DNA from: Rugalucina vietnamica
Taxonomy: Eukaryota; Mollusca; Bivalvia; Lucinida; Lucinidae
Direction: 5' to 3'
Assembly: GCA_964017185.1 (NCBI GenBank)
Contig: OZ024874.1
Span: 54,154,856-54,218,855, forward strand
DNA length: 64,000 nucleotides
The stretch's first letter is position 1. Each line of letters begins with the position of its first letter. Made by a program: the position numbers and the translations under genes. Positions 1-10,358 of the stretch are shown here, in pieces. A model generated the notes under the pieces. It saw only the letters and a list, made by a program, of their open reading frames with translations, was not told the DNA's origin and searched no databases.

Positions 1-828
1 TTTGATTATTGTAATTCTGATCTTTTTGCTGACGATGCAACCTTCCATGACAAAGATAAAGACATAGACATTATTGAAAACCATCTGATATGCGATTTCG
101 AAAATGCTGTTGACTGGAGTAAACCAAACAAAATGAAAATTCACTATGGTAAAACCACGTGTATGCTTGTAGGTTCAAGACCGCGTTTGAATATGTCTCG
201 TAAACTTAACATTCAGATAGAAAATAATAGTATACAAAATGTATCCAATCAAAAACTACTAGGTATTTATATTGATGAAAATTTGACCTGGTCTACTCAC
301 ATCGATCACCTGTGTTCGATCATTGCATCCAAAGTATCTCTTCTTCGACAACTATCTGAATATGTCTCAGTTGAAACTCAAAAGCTGTTTTACCAAGGAT
401 ACATTTTACCCTACATTGATTATGGTTCCGCAGTATGGGGATCCGCTGCTGGTATTCACATTGAACGCTTGTCGAAATTACAAAAACGCGCTGCTTGGAT
501 AATTTTACACTGTGAATTCAATACACCATCTGAAGATATGTTTAAAGAGCTTGGCTGGTTTTCAGTTTCAAACCGAATGAAGTACAACAAAGCTGTACTT
601 ACATATAGAGCATTAAACAATCTTACGCCAGAATACATTTCCAATTTATTGAAACCTATCTCAGAGGTACATTCCTTAAACTTAAGATCAACAAACAATG
701 GGTCACTATACGTACCGAAATCACATACGTCAATATACGATGGTTCTTTTTCTTGTTCAGCGCCTAGGCTATGGAATGCTCTTCCTCAAACTATACGAAA
801 TGCTGGTTCCTTAAATGTTTTTTTTTAA
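1..828 (+). pseudogene. LINE ORF2 C-terminal part (reverse transcriptase palm end, thumb and C-terminal region)
   Basis: Reading frame 1 is open from base 1. It begins just before LFADDATF, the F-A-D-D form of the catalytic reverse transcriptase motif, followed by the WSKPNKMKIH segment and later LGIYIDENLTWSTHI and LPYIDYGSAVWGSA, typical of jockey/CR1-type LINE C-termini. The frame closes at a run of nine T. With one base fewer there, the next frame reads FKKNLKTHLLN, the usual end of such proteins, so the stop probably reflects one homopolymer indel. Otherwise 276 codons are open, suggesting a fairly young copy. Confidence 0.8.
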
Positions 829-1256
829 GAAAAATCTTAAAACTCATCTTCTAAATTGATAATGTTCGTTACAATCTTAAGCAAGTTTTAAATTGGTTTT
901 AGCCTAAAAATGCATTTTAAGTTTTACCTTGCATGCACAACCTGCTTTACTTAAATGTAATTGTTTTTATACGCTCAATTGCAATATGCATTTTATTATG
1001 TATATTTGAAACATTTTAGTTGCATGCTATTTAGATAATGCATGATTCTAAACCTGCACCTTATGACTCAACATAGCTTTAATCTCTTTTATACATGTTT
1101 AGTAATGTATGCTTGTTGTGTAGGTTTATATCTGTATTTGTCCTGAATGTTGCATGTTTCTACTATTGTTGTTTATTGTGTATATATGTATGATATGTTA
1201 TTTTAAAGAGGGCCACAAGGTAGAATAGCTTTTAAGCTAATTGTGTTACCCTCTCA
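1..1256 (+). mobile_element. 3' end of a non-LTR retrotransposon (LINE)
   Basis: The window opens inside a reverse transcriptase reading frame and continues through an AT-rich 3' untranslated region. The 3' end can fold: AGAGGG at 1207-1212 pairs with CCCTCT at 1249-1254 and the next bases (CCACAA with TTGTG) extend the stem. A 3' hairpin of this kind is the usual recognition end in CR1/L2/jockey-like LINEs, which is also the style of the protein. The copy is cut by the window edge. It is antisense to the host gene and ends 63 bp from the end of exon 16. Confidence 0.8.
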
Positions 1257-1318
1257 AAACAATGTATAAATTTTGCTCCAAAATGGTGGTCTTTAAAACC
1301 TAACTCAGTAATGCAAAC

Positions 1319-1518
1319 CTTGAGATAATCCCTTGTACAACTGGGCGATTCTTCAATGTCCGTGATCAGTATGGATAAAAGCACATTGCTGGAACCAACT
1401 GCGATAGTCCACGTGCAGTTCAAGGAACTTTCGTAATAGTAGAGACCGTTGTATTCAATCAATGGTGAAAATATGTATCCCACCAACGTATCAGCCACGC
1501 TTCTTACGCTACCACACA
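1319..1518 (-). CDS. Exon 16: first half of second CUB domain
   Basis: Acceptor TTATAG precedes TG (phase 1) and the exon ends CTCAAG before GTTTGC (phase 0). It starts with CGSV, the usual CUB opening, then GYIFSPL, LNCTWTI and SPSCTRDYLK, giving three of the four conserved CUB cysteines (residues 760, 793, 819). The domain must be completed by a further exon below position 1319 or outside the window. The donor GTTTGC is weak, but exon 4 uses the same one, and exon 14 is cut at the equivalent position. Confidence 0.82.
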
Positions 1519-1554
1519 CTATAATAATAACAATAATAAGAGCTGTTGCAGGAC

Positions 1555-2039
1555 AAATGTAGCACGCCTGACTTGTGCTGTACCAATAAAACTATTTTTT
1601 TTTTAAAAATGACCATGACCTCAAAGTCACTCAGGTGGGTCATAATGGTAAAGCATAAACCTTCAGACTTTTGTCTAATTTAGGATTCAATGTATAAACG
1701 AGATTCCTGCACGAGTTAAACAGTGATAAAATTCTAAATTACTTAAACATAAATTTTCGATGTTCTAGACCTTGACCTCAAGATTATCCAGGTGTTTCAT
1801 GTGTTACAGTATAAACCTTCAGCCCAGTATCTAACAGGAGGCGAATAATCAACTAGATACATTTACATGTTCAAGAGCTATTATAATAGCGTTCTAAAAA
1901 TCTTAACAGAAAATTTTAACATGAAAATTTTAAGTCCGTGATCTTGACCTTAAGGTCACCAAGATTAATTATAATAGCAGCACATAATACTTCAGACCAA
2001 TATCAAAATGCATGCATTGTTTCAACTTGATCCATAATC
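1555..2039. repeat. Degenerate tandem repeat with GACCTTGACCTCAAGGTCA-like core
   Basis: Three imperfect units of about 160 bp can be seen near 1613, 1770 and 1940. Each starts with a variant of GACC(A/T)TGACCTCAAAGTCA and then has a CAGGTG...CAT...ATAAACCTTCAG block. It lies in the intron between exons 15 and 16 and abuts the PT tail at 2040. No coding potential is seen. Confidence 0.6.
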
Positions 2040-2697
2040 AGGTTAGGGCGTCAGACTTTATGATGGCCCGACTTAAAGCTATTCATTTTAGTTGGTTGGG
2101 GTCGGAGCTTCTTGTCTGTTGCTTGGCCCACCGGGATTCAACTGGTGTTTTTCTTTTGCTCCGGAGTTAGTAGGTTATTCGGCGCCCAGGGATCTCCATC
2201 GTCGGGCAGCTTACTCAATCTGTGAGTCCTTGTGTTTGATTCATCAGGATGTTGATCATGATTTATTTGTTTGTTCTTGATGATTCATTGACTAGTTAGA
2301 GATTCACCACGAGGACCGAATAACTTACTAAATGTTATGAACCACTGCAGAAGCTGAGGGTGAGGTTAGGATCCTGTAAAACCGGTTTAAGCCCGCCAGT
2401 AACTTTGTGTTACTGATCGTTCCAAGGCGATACTTCTGTGGTGGTTCTTTTTGTTTTATGTCTTGGTGTTTAAATTTTTTTGTGCTGTTGGCGCCTTATG
2501 TATGTTTTCATATTTTTTTATTAAGTTTAGGTAACTGAGTGGCCACCTATTGGGAAAATAGCTGCTCATTCGGCTTACGATATGTTTCATGGTATAAGTG
2601 CCTGATTGTTAGTTTGGTTTTTTCCCACCTCGGTTTTTGGAGTGGGAATCTCTTTCTGATTGCGCCTTTTCCTGATTTTTGCCTACTTGTACCTTTT
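2040..2697 (+). mobile_element. PT-family 3' tail, copy a
   Basis: This is a nearly full-length copy of the non-coding 3' tail shared by at least a dozen places in the window. Landmarks in order are CTATTCATTTTAGTTGG, GGCCCACCGGG, GGCGCCCAGGGATCTCCATC, GATTCACCACGAGGACCG, GAAGCTGAGGGTGAGG, GCGATACTTCTGTGGTGG, GTTGGCGCCTTATGTATG, GAGTGGCCACCTATTGGG, CCCACCTCGGTTTTTGGAG and a TTGCCTACTTGTACC-like end. No reverse transcriptase sequence is attached to this copy. Confidence 0.75.
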
Positions 2698-3300
2698 CAA
2701 GATAAATAGACCTTTAAAAATAAATAACAAAACGCTATAACATTTTGCAACGCGGAGCCGAAGCCGAAGCAGACGCAGATGTCAGGGTGACTGCAATATC
2801 TTTTCCTGTACTTTTATATAGGTGAGCTAATAAATTGAAGGGGTTAGTGCAAGAACATGTCTAGGTCCACTTCTGTCAAAAATTGAGTTTGTGTTAAAAT
2901 GCGTACTTTATAATAAAAGCTACATTCTGATATATAGTTTGTGATGCCTTTTTCATTTTGTTCTTTTTCGTTTTCAAATACTCAAATAATATAATATAAT
3001 GTGCAAAGTTCATTGCAGCTTCTTCTGTCAATTAACAATGTTAACAATCTTTCGTCATTCAGAAATGGAAATCAATAATTATACATAGCTCGGTCACGTG
3101 ATGATTTGATATCGAAACTTTAGATGAATTAACGGTCAGGTGTGAAAGCTGTGACCACGACGAGTTTGTCGCACCCGGTTTGCCAGGCCTGTTACAGTAT
3201 TATAGTTTCGTTTATATTTTTAAAGTTTGAATACCAATATAGCTTAATCTATGCATAGAAAATGGATATTCCCATTTGTTGATACACATAAAACATTGTC
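2698..3300. other. Intron spacer between inverted PT tails
   Basis: About 600 bp of AT-rich DNA lies between a plus-strand and a minus-strand PT tail. A short GC-rich patch near 2750-2790 (GCGGAGCCGAAGCCGAAGC) resembles a simple hexamer repeat. I see no exon or other element. Confidence 0.5.
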
Positions 3301-3955
3301 AAAAAGATACAAGTAGGCAACGATCAGGAAATGGCGCAATCAGAAAAAGATTCCCACCTCGGTTAAAAAAAACTAAATTAACAATCGGGTACTTATACCC
3401 CCCCCCCAAAAAAAAAAAAAAAAAAAAAAAAAGCAATAGGTGGTTACTCAATTTCCTAAACTTAATTAAAAATATGAAAACATATATAAGGCGCCAACAG
3501 CACAAAAACATTTTAAACAATAAGACATACAAAAATAAGAACCACCACAGAAGTATCGCCTTGGAATGATCAGTAATATAAAATTACTGGCGGGTTCCAA
3601 TCGATTTTACAGGAACCTAACCTCACCCTCAGCTTCTGCAGTTGTTCACAACATTAAGTTAGTTGTTCGGTCCTCGAGGTGAATCTCTAGCTAGTCAATG
3701 AATTATCATGGACAAACAAATAAAAATGATAAATACCATGACAAATCAAAAACGAGGACTCAGAGATTGAGTAAGCTGCCCGACGACGGAGATCCCTGGT
3801 CGCCAAATAACTTACTAACTCCGGGGCGAAAGAAAAACATCAGTTGAACCCCGGTGGGCCAAGCAACAGACAAGAAACTCGGCCCCAACGTACTAAAATG
3901 AATAGCTTTATGTCGGGGCCATTATAGAGTCTTACGCCCGACCCACCGGTGTGCA
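3301..3955 (-). mobile_element. PT-family 3' tail, copy b, inverted
   Basis: The reverse complement of the same tail as copy a, with all landmarks readable from the 3' terminus at 3301 (TACAAGTAGGCAACGATCAGG) to the TAAAATGAATAGCTTTATG block near 3895. A C-run and A-run at 3399-3432 sit inside it. With copy a it makes a large inverted repeat with a 600-bp spacer. Confidence 0.75.
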
Positions 3956-4200
3956 ATTAAATACAATGCTATATTTCACGATACTTGCATTTACATCGAG
4001 AATTAAAGCACAAATCCCTATGACTACGGATCACTACCATACGGCTCTGACATTTTTTACATGTGAAAAAATCTGTATTGAGCCTGAATTCATAATTTTG
4101 TTTCGTATTTATGGTATATTGAGTCTAAATTCATAATTTCGTTTCGTATTTATGTTATCAAATATATTACGATTAGTATTTTCACAAATTTGCGGTGGTA

Positions 4201-4649
4201 CAGTACAGTCCAGGGGGATTTTCACCAGCCCGCCCACCCCCGCGGAGAGGGGGCTGCAAGAAAAAAGATTAAAATTTTAATATCCACAGCGGAAACGCCC
4301 TAGTCGGCGGGATTGCGGAGTTTCCGCGGCGGGGTAAAGAAGTAGAAATTTTATCGTCCGCGCTTACCTGCATTTTTTGTCTCGTACTTTCCATGTGGAA
4401 TGAGGATGAATAAAGAAAGTATGCGGGGCTTGTTTCCAATTTATTGTAATGCATACTTGTACTTAGACCCGAGTTTAAATCTAATTCGATTATTATATTT
4501 GTTTCATGTATCTTAATTAAAAATACATGTTTTACGATCATAAAGTGTAAATGCATTTCTGTCACGAAAATCCCAGATTCTGCATGGTTGTAGAACCATT
4601 TCAGTGAAAGATATAAGATATGGTACGACGCACACACACCTAAAAGCAA

Positions 4650-4720
<71 letters not shown>

Positions 4721-5041
4721 ATTATCTATAATTCAGCTTCATTACAAGATCATACACAACAAATTCTTATTTTCATGTGACAATAATAGACACAAGGTTA
4801 ACATAGGTAATTGCTTACCTGTCAATCATTATGACGTCATTACTTTTCATATGAAATCGCAAACCCGCGGTGGAATTATACAGGTAACGGGAGGATCCTC
4901 CGCGGTCCGCCGCAATCCGCGGCGGGATTAAAATGTTCAGCGGTGGGATTATAAGCGGACAGGTGAACGGGATTGTGGCCGGCTCAGAGAAATCGTCCGC
5001 GAGGGTGGGCGGGCTGGTGAAAATACCCATGGACGGTACTG
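4201..5041. mobile_element. Non-autonomous TA-flanked DNA transposon with GC-rich terminal inverted repeats
   Basis: The left end is CAGTACAGTCCAGGGGGATT followed by TTCACCAGCCCGCCCACCC. The right end is its imperfect reverse complement, ending CCCATGGACGGTACTG. TA lies directly outside both ends (4199-4200, 5042-5043), as expected for a TA target-site duplication. Subterminal DNA is rich in CCGCGG. There is no transposase frame. Both halves match the two ends of the larger copies at 51762-59727, so this is an internally shortened relative. TA and a CAGT start suggest, but do not prove, the Tc1/mariner group. Confidence 0.8.
4653..4716. repeat. (GA)n microsatellite inside the GC-rich TIR element
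   Basis: About 32 GA dinucleotides. The related copies at 56461 and 59233 carry a CT tract at the matching place on the other strand, so the tract belongs to the element and has changed length independently in each copy. Confidence 0.95.
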
Positions 5042-5043
5042 TA

Positions 5044-6237
5044 GAAGGCAATTTCTTGTCCGGTTAGCAAGGGCATGACAGGCATGGCACGGTCAAAGCT
5101 TGTATAACTGACCAACACAGAGTCACGCAAATACAAAAATAGAACAATCATCGCAAAAAACAGAGGAAGTTAGCGCTAAATATAAAATAATTAATGCTAC
5201 GTAGCAAAAATTGAAATGCCCTTCTCAAAAACATTAAACCAAGCTAAAACCGACATTCAAAGTGAACACAACTTTTGGAAACTTCATTCTTATCTCGATT
5301 TTAGTAAATATCTGCAATTGTAGTTGAATTGGAATTCAGAAAAATCCAAACAGTAAGCAGTTCAACCTTTAAAAACAACTTTCACTTTTTACTGGTTAAA
5401 ATCTCAAATTAAAGGAGAACGCATATTCAGTAACAATGCCCTTTAAACTAACGAACTGGTCAAAGCAAACATTTTGGCGCAAATTTTGTTCAAACCGGTC
5501 GAGAAATACGTGAGATATTGACCTTTGAAATTTTGGAACGAAGTGTTTTTTGAAGACCATTTTGAATATTTTTCAAATTAGAAAACTGTAAAATCTTAAA
5601 CTTAGAATAAAATTCACATTTCAAAACTAATGTGGTGAAATATGGCTAGAATTAATAGTAAATCGATAGTAGAAAGCATTAAAACAATCATTAACAGAAT
5701 AATATTAATAGTGTTTCATTAATATTGATTATGCATAATTTATTAGGGCTTTATGACGTCATAAAGCCTCATGAATATCCAAGATGGCCGCCTCCTTAAA
5801 CAAACATTGATGAATTATTTAAACCAACATAACTTTCTTAATTTGCATCCGATTTTCATAAAACATGTTCCATATTGTTAAGAAAAGCGAGCTTTCATTC
5901 AAGATGCATTGCATTTCAACCTTGCCTTTCCATTTAAGAATATTTGAGCGTATGCTTACAACTTTGATTGCAAACGCTTATGTTCGTCATTTGACATCAG
6001 CGAAAATGGCTCTAATCATGGTATTTTGTTCGCATTGGGTAGTCAAAATGATCTATGTTTATTTCTTTTGGCGGAATCCACAAGCAAACATTTTACACTT
6101 CCAAATTCAAAATATATCGATTGGATACGAAATCTAAAAATTAAAGAATAATAAGTTGTGTTGAAAACTTAAGTATCTAGTTCCGCCATAATGGTTAAGA
6201 TGTGCTCGGTAGAAGAAGGAAAACCCATTTCGTATAC
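5044..6237. other. Intron, no recognised element
   Basis: AT-rich intronic DNA between the GC-rich element and exon 15. I see no domain-like reading frame with splice sites. A GATGGCCGCCTCC stretch near 5782 and a palindromic TTTATGACGTCATAAA at 5750-5765 are the only local oddities. Confidence 0.5.
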
Positions 6238-6403
6238 CTTTTCTTCGAACAAAGATGGCTTTGAACCCAGTATCTTCTATGCCATTTTCTAGACTATCAG
6301 TGACATATTCAACGAACATGTTTGTGAAAGAGCGTAGAGAGTGTCCAACTTCTCCATGGTTACCACAATATCTTTTGTACAGGCTATCCAGTGAACTGAA
6401 TAT
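6238..6403 (-). CDS. Exon 15: second half of first CUB domain
   Basis: Acceptor GAAATTCCAG before ATATTC (phase 0) and donor AAAG before GTATAC (phase 1). The translation has KRYCGNHGEVGHSLRS and TGFKAIFVRRK, matching the fourth CUB cysteine with its CG and the closing G-F-x-A-x-F strand. Its phase-0 start joins exon 14 and its phase-1 end joins exon 16, where the split codon makes V before CGSV. The antisense strand is also open here, which is a shadow. Confidence 0.85.
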
Positions 6404-8169
6404 CTGGAATTTCAAACGAGTTCTACATAAATTGCTTATACGTAATACTATTATAATAGTTACAGTATCATGCACATGAGTAGGTCGTGTCGCAGATTAT
6501 CGGAGAGCCAAACGCACAGAATAAAATCACGTACACATTTAATCACTGATTTATTAATGTTAAAACTAAGAAACCATGTTAACAATTAAAAGGACCTTTG
6601 ACAGTGGTAATGGGAGTCACAATGTATAGCTGCTCCGTATTTCGAAAAGAATAAACGTTGATAAAATACTTCAACCATCTTACATTAATCATTTTAGCAT
6701 ATTGGACTTTGGTCCCTATTTCGATACATGCATGGCTTTATTTTTGGGCTAAAACAGCTACTTTTCGTACTGAACATATAGGCAAACAGAAAACTATTTT
6801 TTGAACATTGTTCCACCCGAGTACCAACAAATACTTTTGCATGTTGATAGGTCATCATAAAATACATATTATATTTAAATGGCGTATTGGTACTCGGGGA
6901 TGGGGGCGGGTTGGAACAATGTTGCCCAGTCAAACATGTAACCCGAAACTGTGTACATGTATACTAAAATATTATAAATCCGTAATAAGGTATTTGAATC
7001 TAATCAAATACTAAGTGGCATCATCTTGGTTTACTCAAAGTCTTGACAGTATGTCTTGACTCATTTAGACCATCAATATTTCACTGAAGTACTTCTTTCT
7101 CTATACATTTCATTGATGTGCATTAAGAAAGAGATAGCAGGGCGTGTTATACCTAAACAGGTACATGTATACCAGGTGTATATGCAAAAGTTTTAACATT
7201 AAAAATATTTGATCAGTGAAGGAATATTTTAACAACAGAAAACGTTTAGATTTCATGTGTATCTAATTTGAATAGTGGCATGCGTGCTTTCATCCATTCC
7301 AGACCTGCAAATAAATTCTTCTGTGTCATTCTATGTTTGCAAACATCATACAGTAATTGAGATATCTATGAGAACTTGTGTGTTGCATATATATGTACAG
7401 ATGAGCTGTGTGGTAGTCGACAACGGCATGAACATATTTTGCTTTCTTTGCTTCTTAAACCCCGATTTGTTTAGTACTTTGCCATGTTCTTTGGCTGCAT
7501 AACTTGGGTTTATGGACTACCTGTTTAGAAGCAAATGACAGATTTTCTCATGACTTTGCTCAATACTTGTCATTGTAAGCAATGATGTGCAGATAAATCC
7601 CAAAATAATTTATGAAACTAATGTCTCTTATTAATCAACAAACTTTTGAGATGAATTTTAGGTTGTCTAAGACCCTTTACACTGACCTACATGTTTAAAA
7701 ATCACAACAATGTTGGAACTGAATACAGACATGCAACAAAAATGATTTTGTTTCAATTTATATTTTAATTTTTTTTACCCCTACCTCCGCTTTGCTAGCT
7801 ATTTCTACAGTATGTGAAGGAATGCTTCACACATTATAGCATTTATCCGTACCTTAGACATCCTACTACCGCTCCCATTGTAAAGTTGTAGTAGAAATTG
7901 CTTTAAAACGGAGTTTAGGGCTTTCAAAACCATGCATATATTAGATGAAAAGGTCAATGGTCCTAATAGCATCAATTTGCCTTCTTCCGAGATGATGTTG
8001 ACTAGATTAAGCCGGTTACTTCTCAAAACACACACTCTTTAAGCACAAAACGGTAATCCCTCATTACAATAAGTGCCACATCGTCTATTATATCACCATT
8101 TACACGTAAATTACCACACTCTAGGTAAACATATTGGCTTTCGATATGTTTTCATATAATTCCATGGTT
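6404..8169. other. Intron between exons 15 and 14
   Basis: AT-rich DNA. Apart from the 120-bp hairpin at 6804-6923 and a PT tail end at 8170, I recognise nothing. A minus-strand open frame at 7805-8035 was considered and rejected as an exon because no acceptor gives the required phase. Confidence 0.5.
6804..6923. repeat. 120-bp hairpin (imperfect inverted repeat)
   Basis: AACATTGTTCCACCCGAGTA at 6804-6823 is matched in inverted order by TACTCGGGGATGGGGGCGGG at 6891-6910 and GGAACAATGTT ending at 6923. The arms differ by a G-rich insertion. It may be a small foldback or MITE remnant; no sister copy is seen in this window. Confidence 0.55.
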
Positions 8170-8262
8170 GTCTGTTTTGTTTTTCCCACCTCGGTTTTTT
8201 GGATTGGAAGTTTCTTTCTGGTTGTGCCTTTTCCTGATCATTGTCCGTGTACCTTTTCTAGG
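8170..8262 (+). mobile_element. PT-family tail, terminal fragment (copy m)
   Basis: Only the last 90 bp of the PT tail are present: CCCACCTCGGTTTTTTGGA, TTTCTTTCTGGTTGTGCC, TTTTCCTGATCATTG and the closing GTACCTTTT. The end lies 11 bp from the last base of exon 14, within the first dozen bases of the intron on the gene strand. Confidence 0.7.
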
Positions 8263-8273
8263 TGTAAACATAC

Positions 8274-8497
8274 CTGTAAAAAGTCATCGTAACAACCATC
8301 CGAATACTCCACATCAACGAAGACAAGCATAAGGACTATATCCTCTGCTTCTTCGCTCATCTGTATTTCCCACAGGCAGTGGACGGGTTGCAGGTCGTAT
8401 GGAAAGTCAGGGGACATTATTTTTGATGATGGCAAGTCGATTTTGGTCCGGCTAACATATTCCTCCCTACCGTATTTCGGATAACAGTCAAGACAGG
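8274..8497 (-). CDS. Exon 14: first half of first CUB domain
   Basis: Acceptor ATCTTCCAAG before CC (phase 1) and donor TTACAG before GTATGT (phase 0). Residues 630-703: CLDCYPKYG, then KIMSPDFPYD (the S-P-x-F-P CUB motif), VHCLWEIQ (C-x-W-x-I) and VEYSDGCYDDFLQ, where E, D and D around the third cysteine are the calcium-site residues of calcium-binding CUB domains. Exon 15 completes the domain. A mobile-element end starts 11 bp beyond this exon. Confidence 0.85.
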
Positions 8498-8969
8498 CTT
8501 GGAAGATATGAATTATTTATATTAATATATTTAAAGAAAGGGTAACCATCCATTTATACAGCGATATAAACAGGTAGGGGGATGATTTTGATTTACAGTA
8601 GATGTATAAAGTGTAGTGTAGATCTTACAGATAAACCGACAGCCAAAGTTGACTAAATGAAAAACGCACACCAATCCGTATACTTATAGGTGTCAATGCT
8701 CTAGATTTTTGTTTTTACATCGGATGTGGAAATAGCTACAAATAGCTAAATCGCGATTTTAGATTACCATTGGGCGATCGGGAAATGCATGGGAAATTGA
8801 TGTAAGATAATATAACATTGATTGACCATTTCTAGAAATCACGTGGCATTCCGATATTTTATCTACTGATATAATGAGATTGAATTCAAGAGAATAGCGC
8901 AAAATATGCAAGACCGTTGATTTCTTTTAGTAACTTTAAATTCAATACCTACCTTCGTTTTGGACCAAC

Positions 8970-9178
8970 GTTTAAATGGAGAGCTTCTGAAGGAGCTTAA
9001 GTGGTATGATTATTGTCCAGAGATGAAAGGACTGCCATAATGAGGTGATTATCTCATCTCTGCTTGGGGTCATAAAGGATAATACGAAGGATGATCCACT
9101 GTTTATTGCTTTTATAGTCCCTTATAATCTGTGCAATAGAACTGCTTTCCAAGGCAGGAAGATCATATGATAATGACA
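8970..9178. repeat. Dispersed repeat R5, copy 1
   Basis: Shares GAGAGCTTCTGAAGGAGCT, a GCCATAATGAGG...ATTAT.TCATCTCTGC block, AAAGGATAATAC and a TTTATTG.CTTTAT block with 45735-45965, in the same order and orientation. The class is unknown; no ends can be fixed from two copies. Confidence 0.55.
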
Positions 9179-10029
9179 CTGAAGGTCTTTATCATCATAT
9201 AGAACATTCGCTTTGTTGAACACTATACTATTGGATTCGCATTGAATGAAATTAATCAGCCCATTGAAATTTATTTGGATGGGACGTGTGCATTGGTGGT
9301 GCCTAAAGCCGTTACAATAACTCTTAAGTACCCCCCTTTATTCTGTCTTAATATTTTGTATTAAATTTTATAGACAAAAGCATATAAAATTAAGTGAACA
9401 TTCTGAAAATCAGTTTCTAGTTATGTATTGGTATGCAAATAATACTGGAGAAAGAAATTGAATTGTTTCACCAATGAAAAGCCAGAAATTCTGCAAAACA
9501 TCAGTGTTTATAGACAGAAAATAACTGAGCAGTGCACCTTTTTGTTGAAAAATATCAAGTACAATGTGGATTAACACAGTCAAAACGTTGCTACAAGAAA
9601 CTTAGATGTCTTTCGAAATAAGAATAACGCTTTGACGTTAAATTGCGCCGCATAACGTTAGATTGTGTTTCCATAACGGATCAAAACGACAGCTGCAACA
9701 TATATGTGCGTGTTATGCCTGCGTTCGTGCAATGGATTAACTGAATTTGTATAGCTGTAGTAGATATCGAAATTTTATCTCAAAATAGCAAAAGCTATAT
9801 ACATGAAAGTATTTTATTCACGTTTTTTGTCATCCCAGGTAAAATTGATATAAAGCTCCAAATTAGGAAACGTGTAATAAAAGTGTAACTAGAATGAAAA
9901 CTAAAAGTCTCAAGGAAAACATCGAAAAATGGAATAAAAATACGAATTCCAAATCATGTGAAAGCTATTACTTTGCATAGCCATTGAGTGTCACCGTTTC
10001 AGTAGTATGGAATAGTGAGTGTGTCATGT

Positions 10030-10110
10030 TCAATGACTCAAACCTACGTGTATGTGGTTCTAACTCAGAACCCCACGATTCGGAGTCTGATGCACTTCCA
10101 CTAGGCATAC
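10030..10110 (-). repeat. Possible SINE remnant
   Basis: CCCCACGATTCGGAGTCTGA resembles the reverse complement of the tRNA-like head of the SINE at 62693-62893 (CTCTCGATTCGGAGTCCGA). Only the head is visible, so the call is weak. Confidence 0.35.
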
Positions 10111-10172
10111 GTCCAGCCAATTTGATCATTTAGATTAGCATAGTTATAGAAATGTGTATCTCTACTACTAAC

Positions 10173-10358
10173 GTTTCAAGTATCTACAGCACCAACACCC
10201 CATACAGGATGGATACAACGTGTCGTTATACCCTGCTGTGAATACGTGTAGTGGTCTCAATTCACAGACTTGACGGTCGGGAATACCATGCTTCTTCATC
10301 AGTGAATACTGCGCCTCAGAATGTTGATACCCAAAACAAATGAAATTTTCGTCGGTTT
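10173..10358 (-). CDS. Exon 13: cysteine-rich linker between EGF-like and CUB parts
   Basis: Acceptor TTTTGCCCAG before AA and donor AAAC before GTTAGT, both phase 1. Residues 568-628 include FICFGYQHSEAQ, RQVCELRPLHVFTAGYND and CMGCWCCRYLK. The split codon with exon 14 encodes P. Reading on would soon meet a stop, so GTTAGT is the natural end; an inner GTATTC donor in the same phase is possible but would remove the cysteine cluster. The module is not one I can name. Confidence 0.72.

Larger units (their letters stand above)
8498..10172. other. Intron between exons 14 and 13
   Basis: AT-rich intron with a dispersed repeat near 8970-9178 and a possible SINE remnant near 10030-10110. The remainder (8498-8969, 9179-10029) shows no gene or recognised element. 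Confidence 0.5.

Noticed and set aside
1619-2000. Nuclear receptor binding sites suggested by TGACCT words
   Set aside because: The words belong to a degenerate tandem repeat, so their number does not indicate regulation.
7805-8035. Minus-strand open frame considered as the second half of the first CUB domain
   Set aside because: No acceptor gives a phase-0 entry, and exon 15 at 6238-6403 fits both phases and the CUB consensus.
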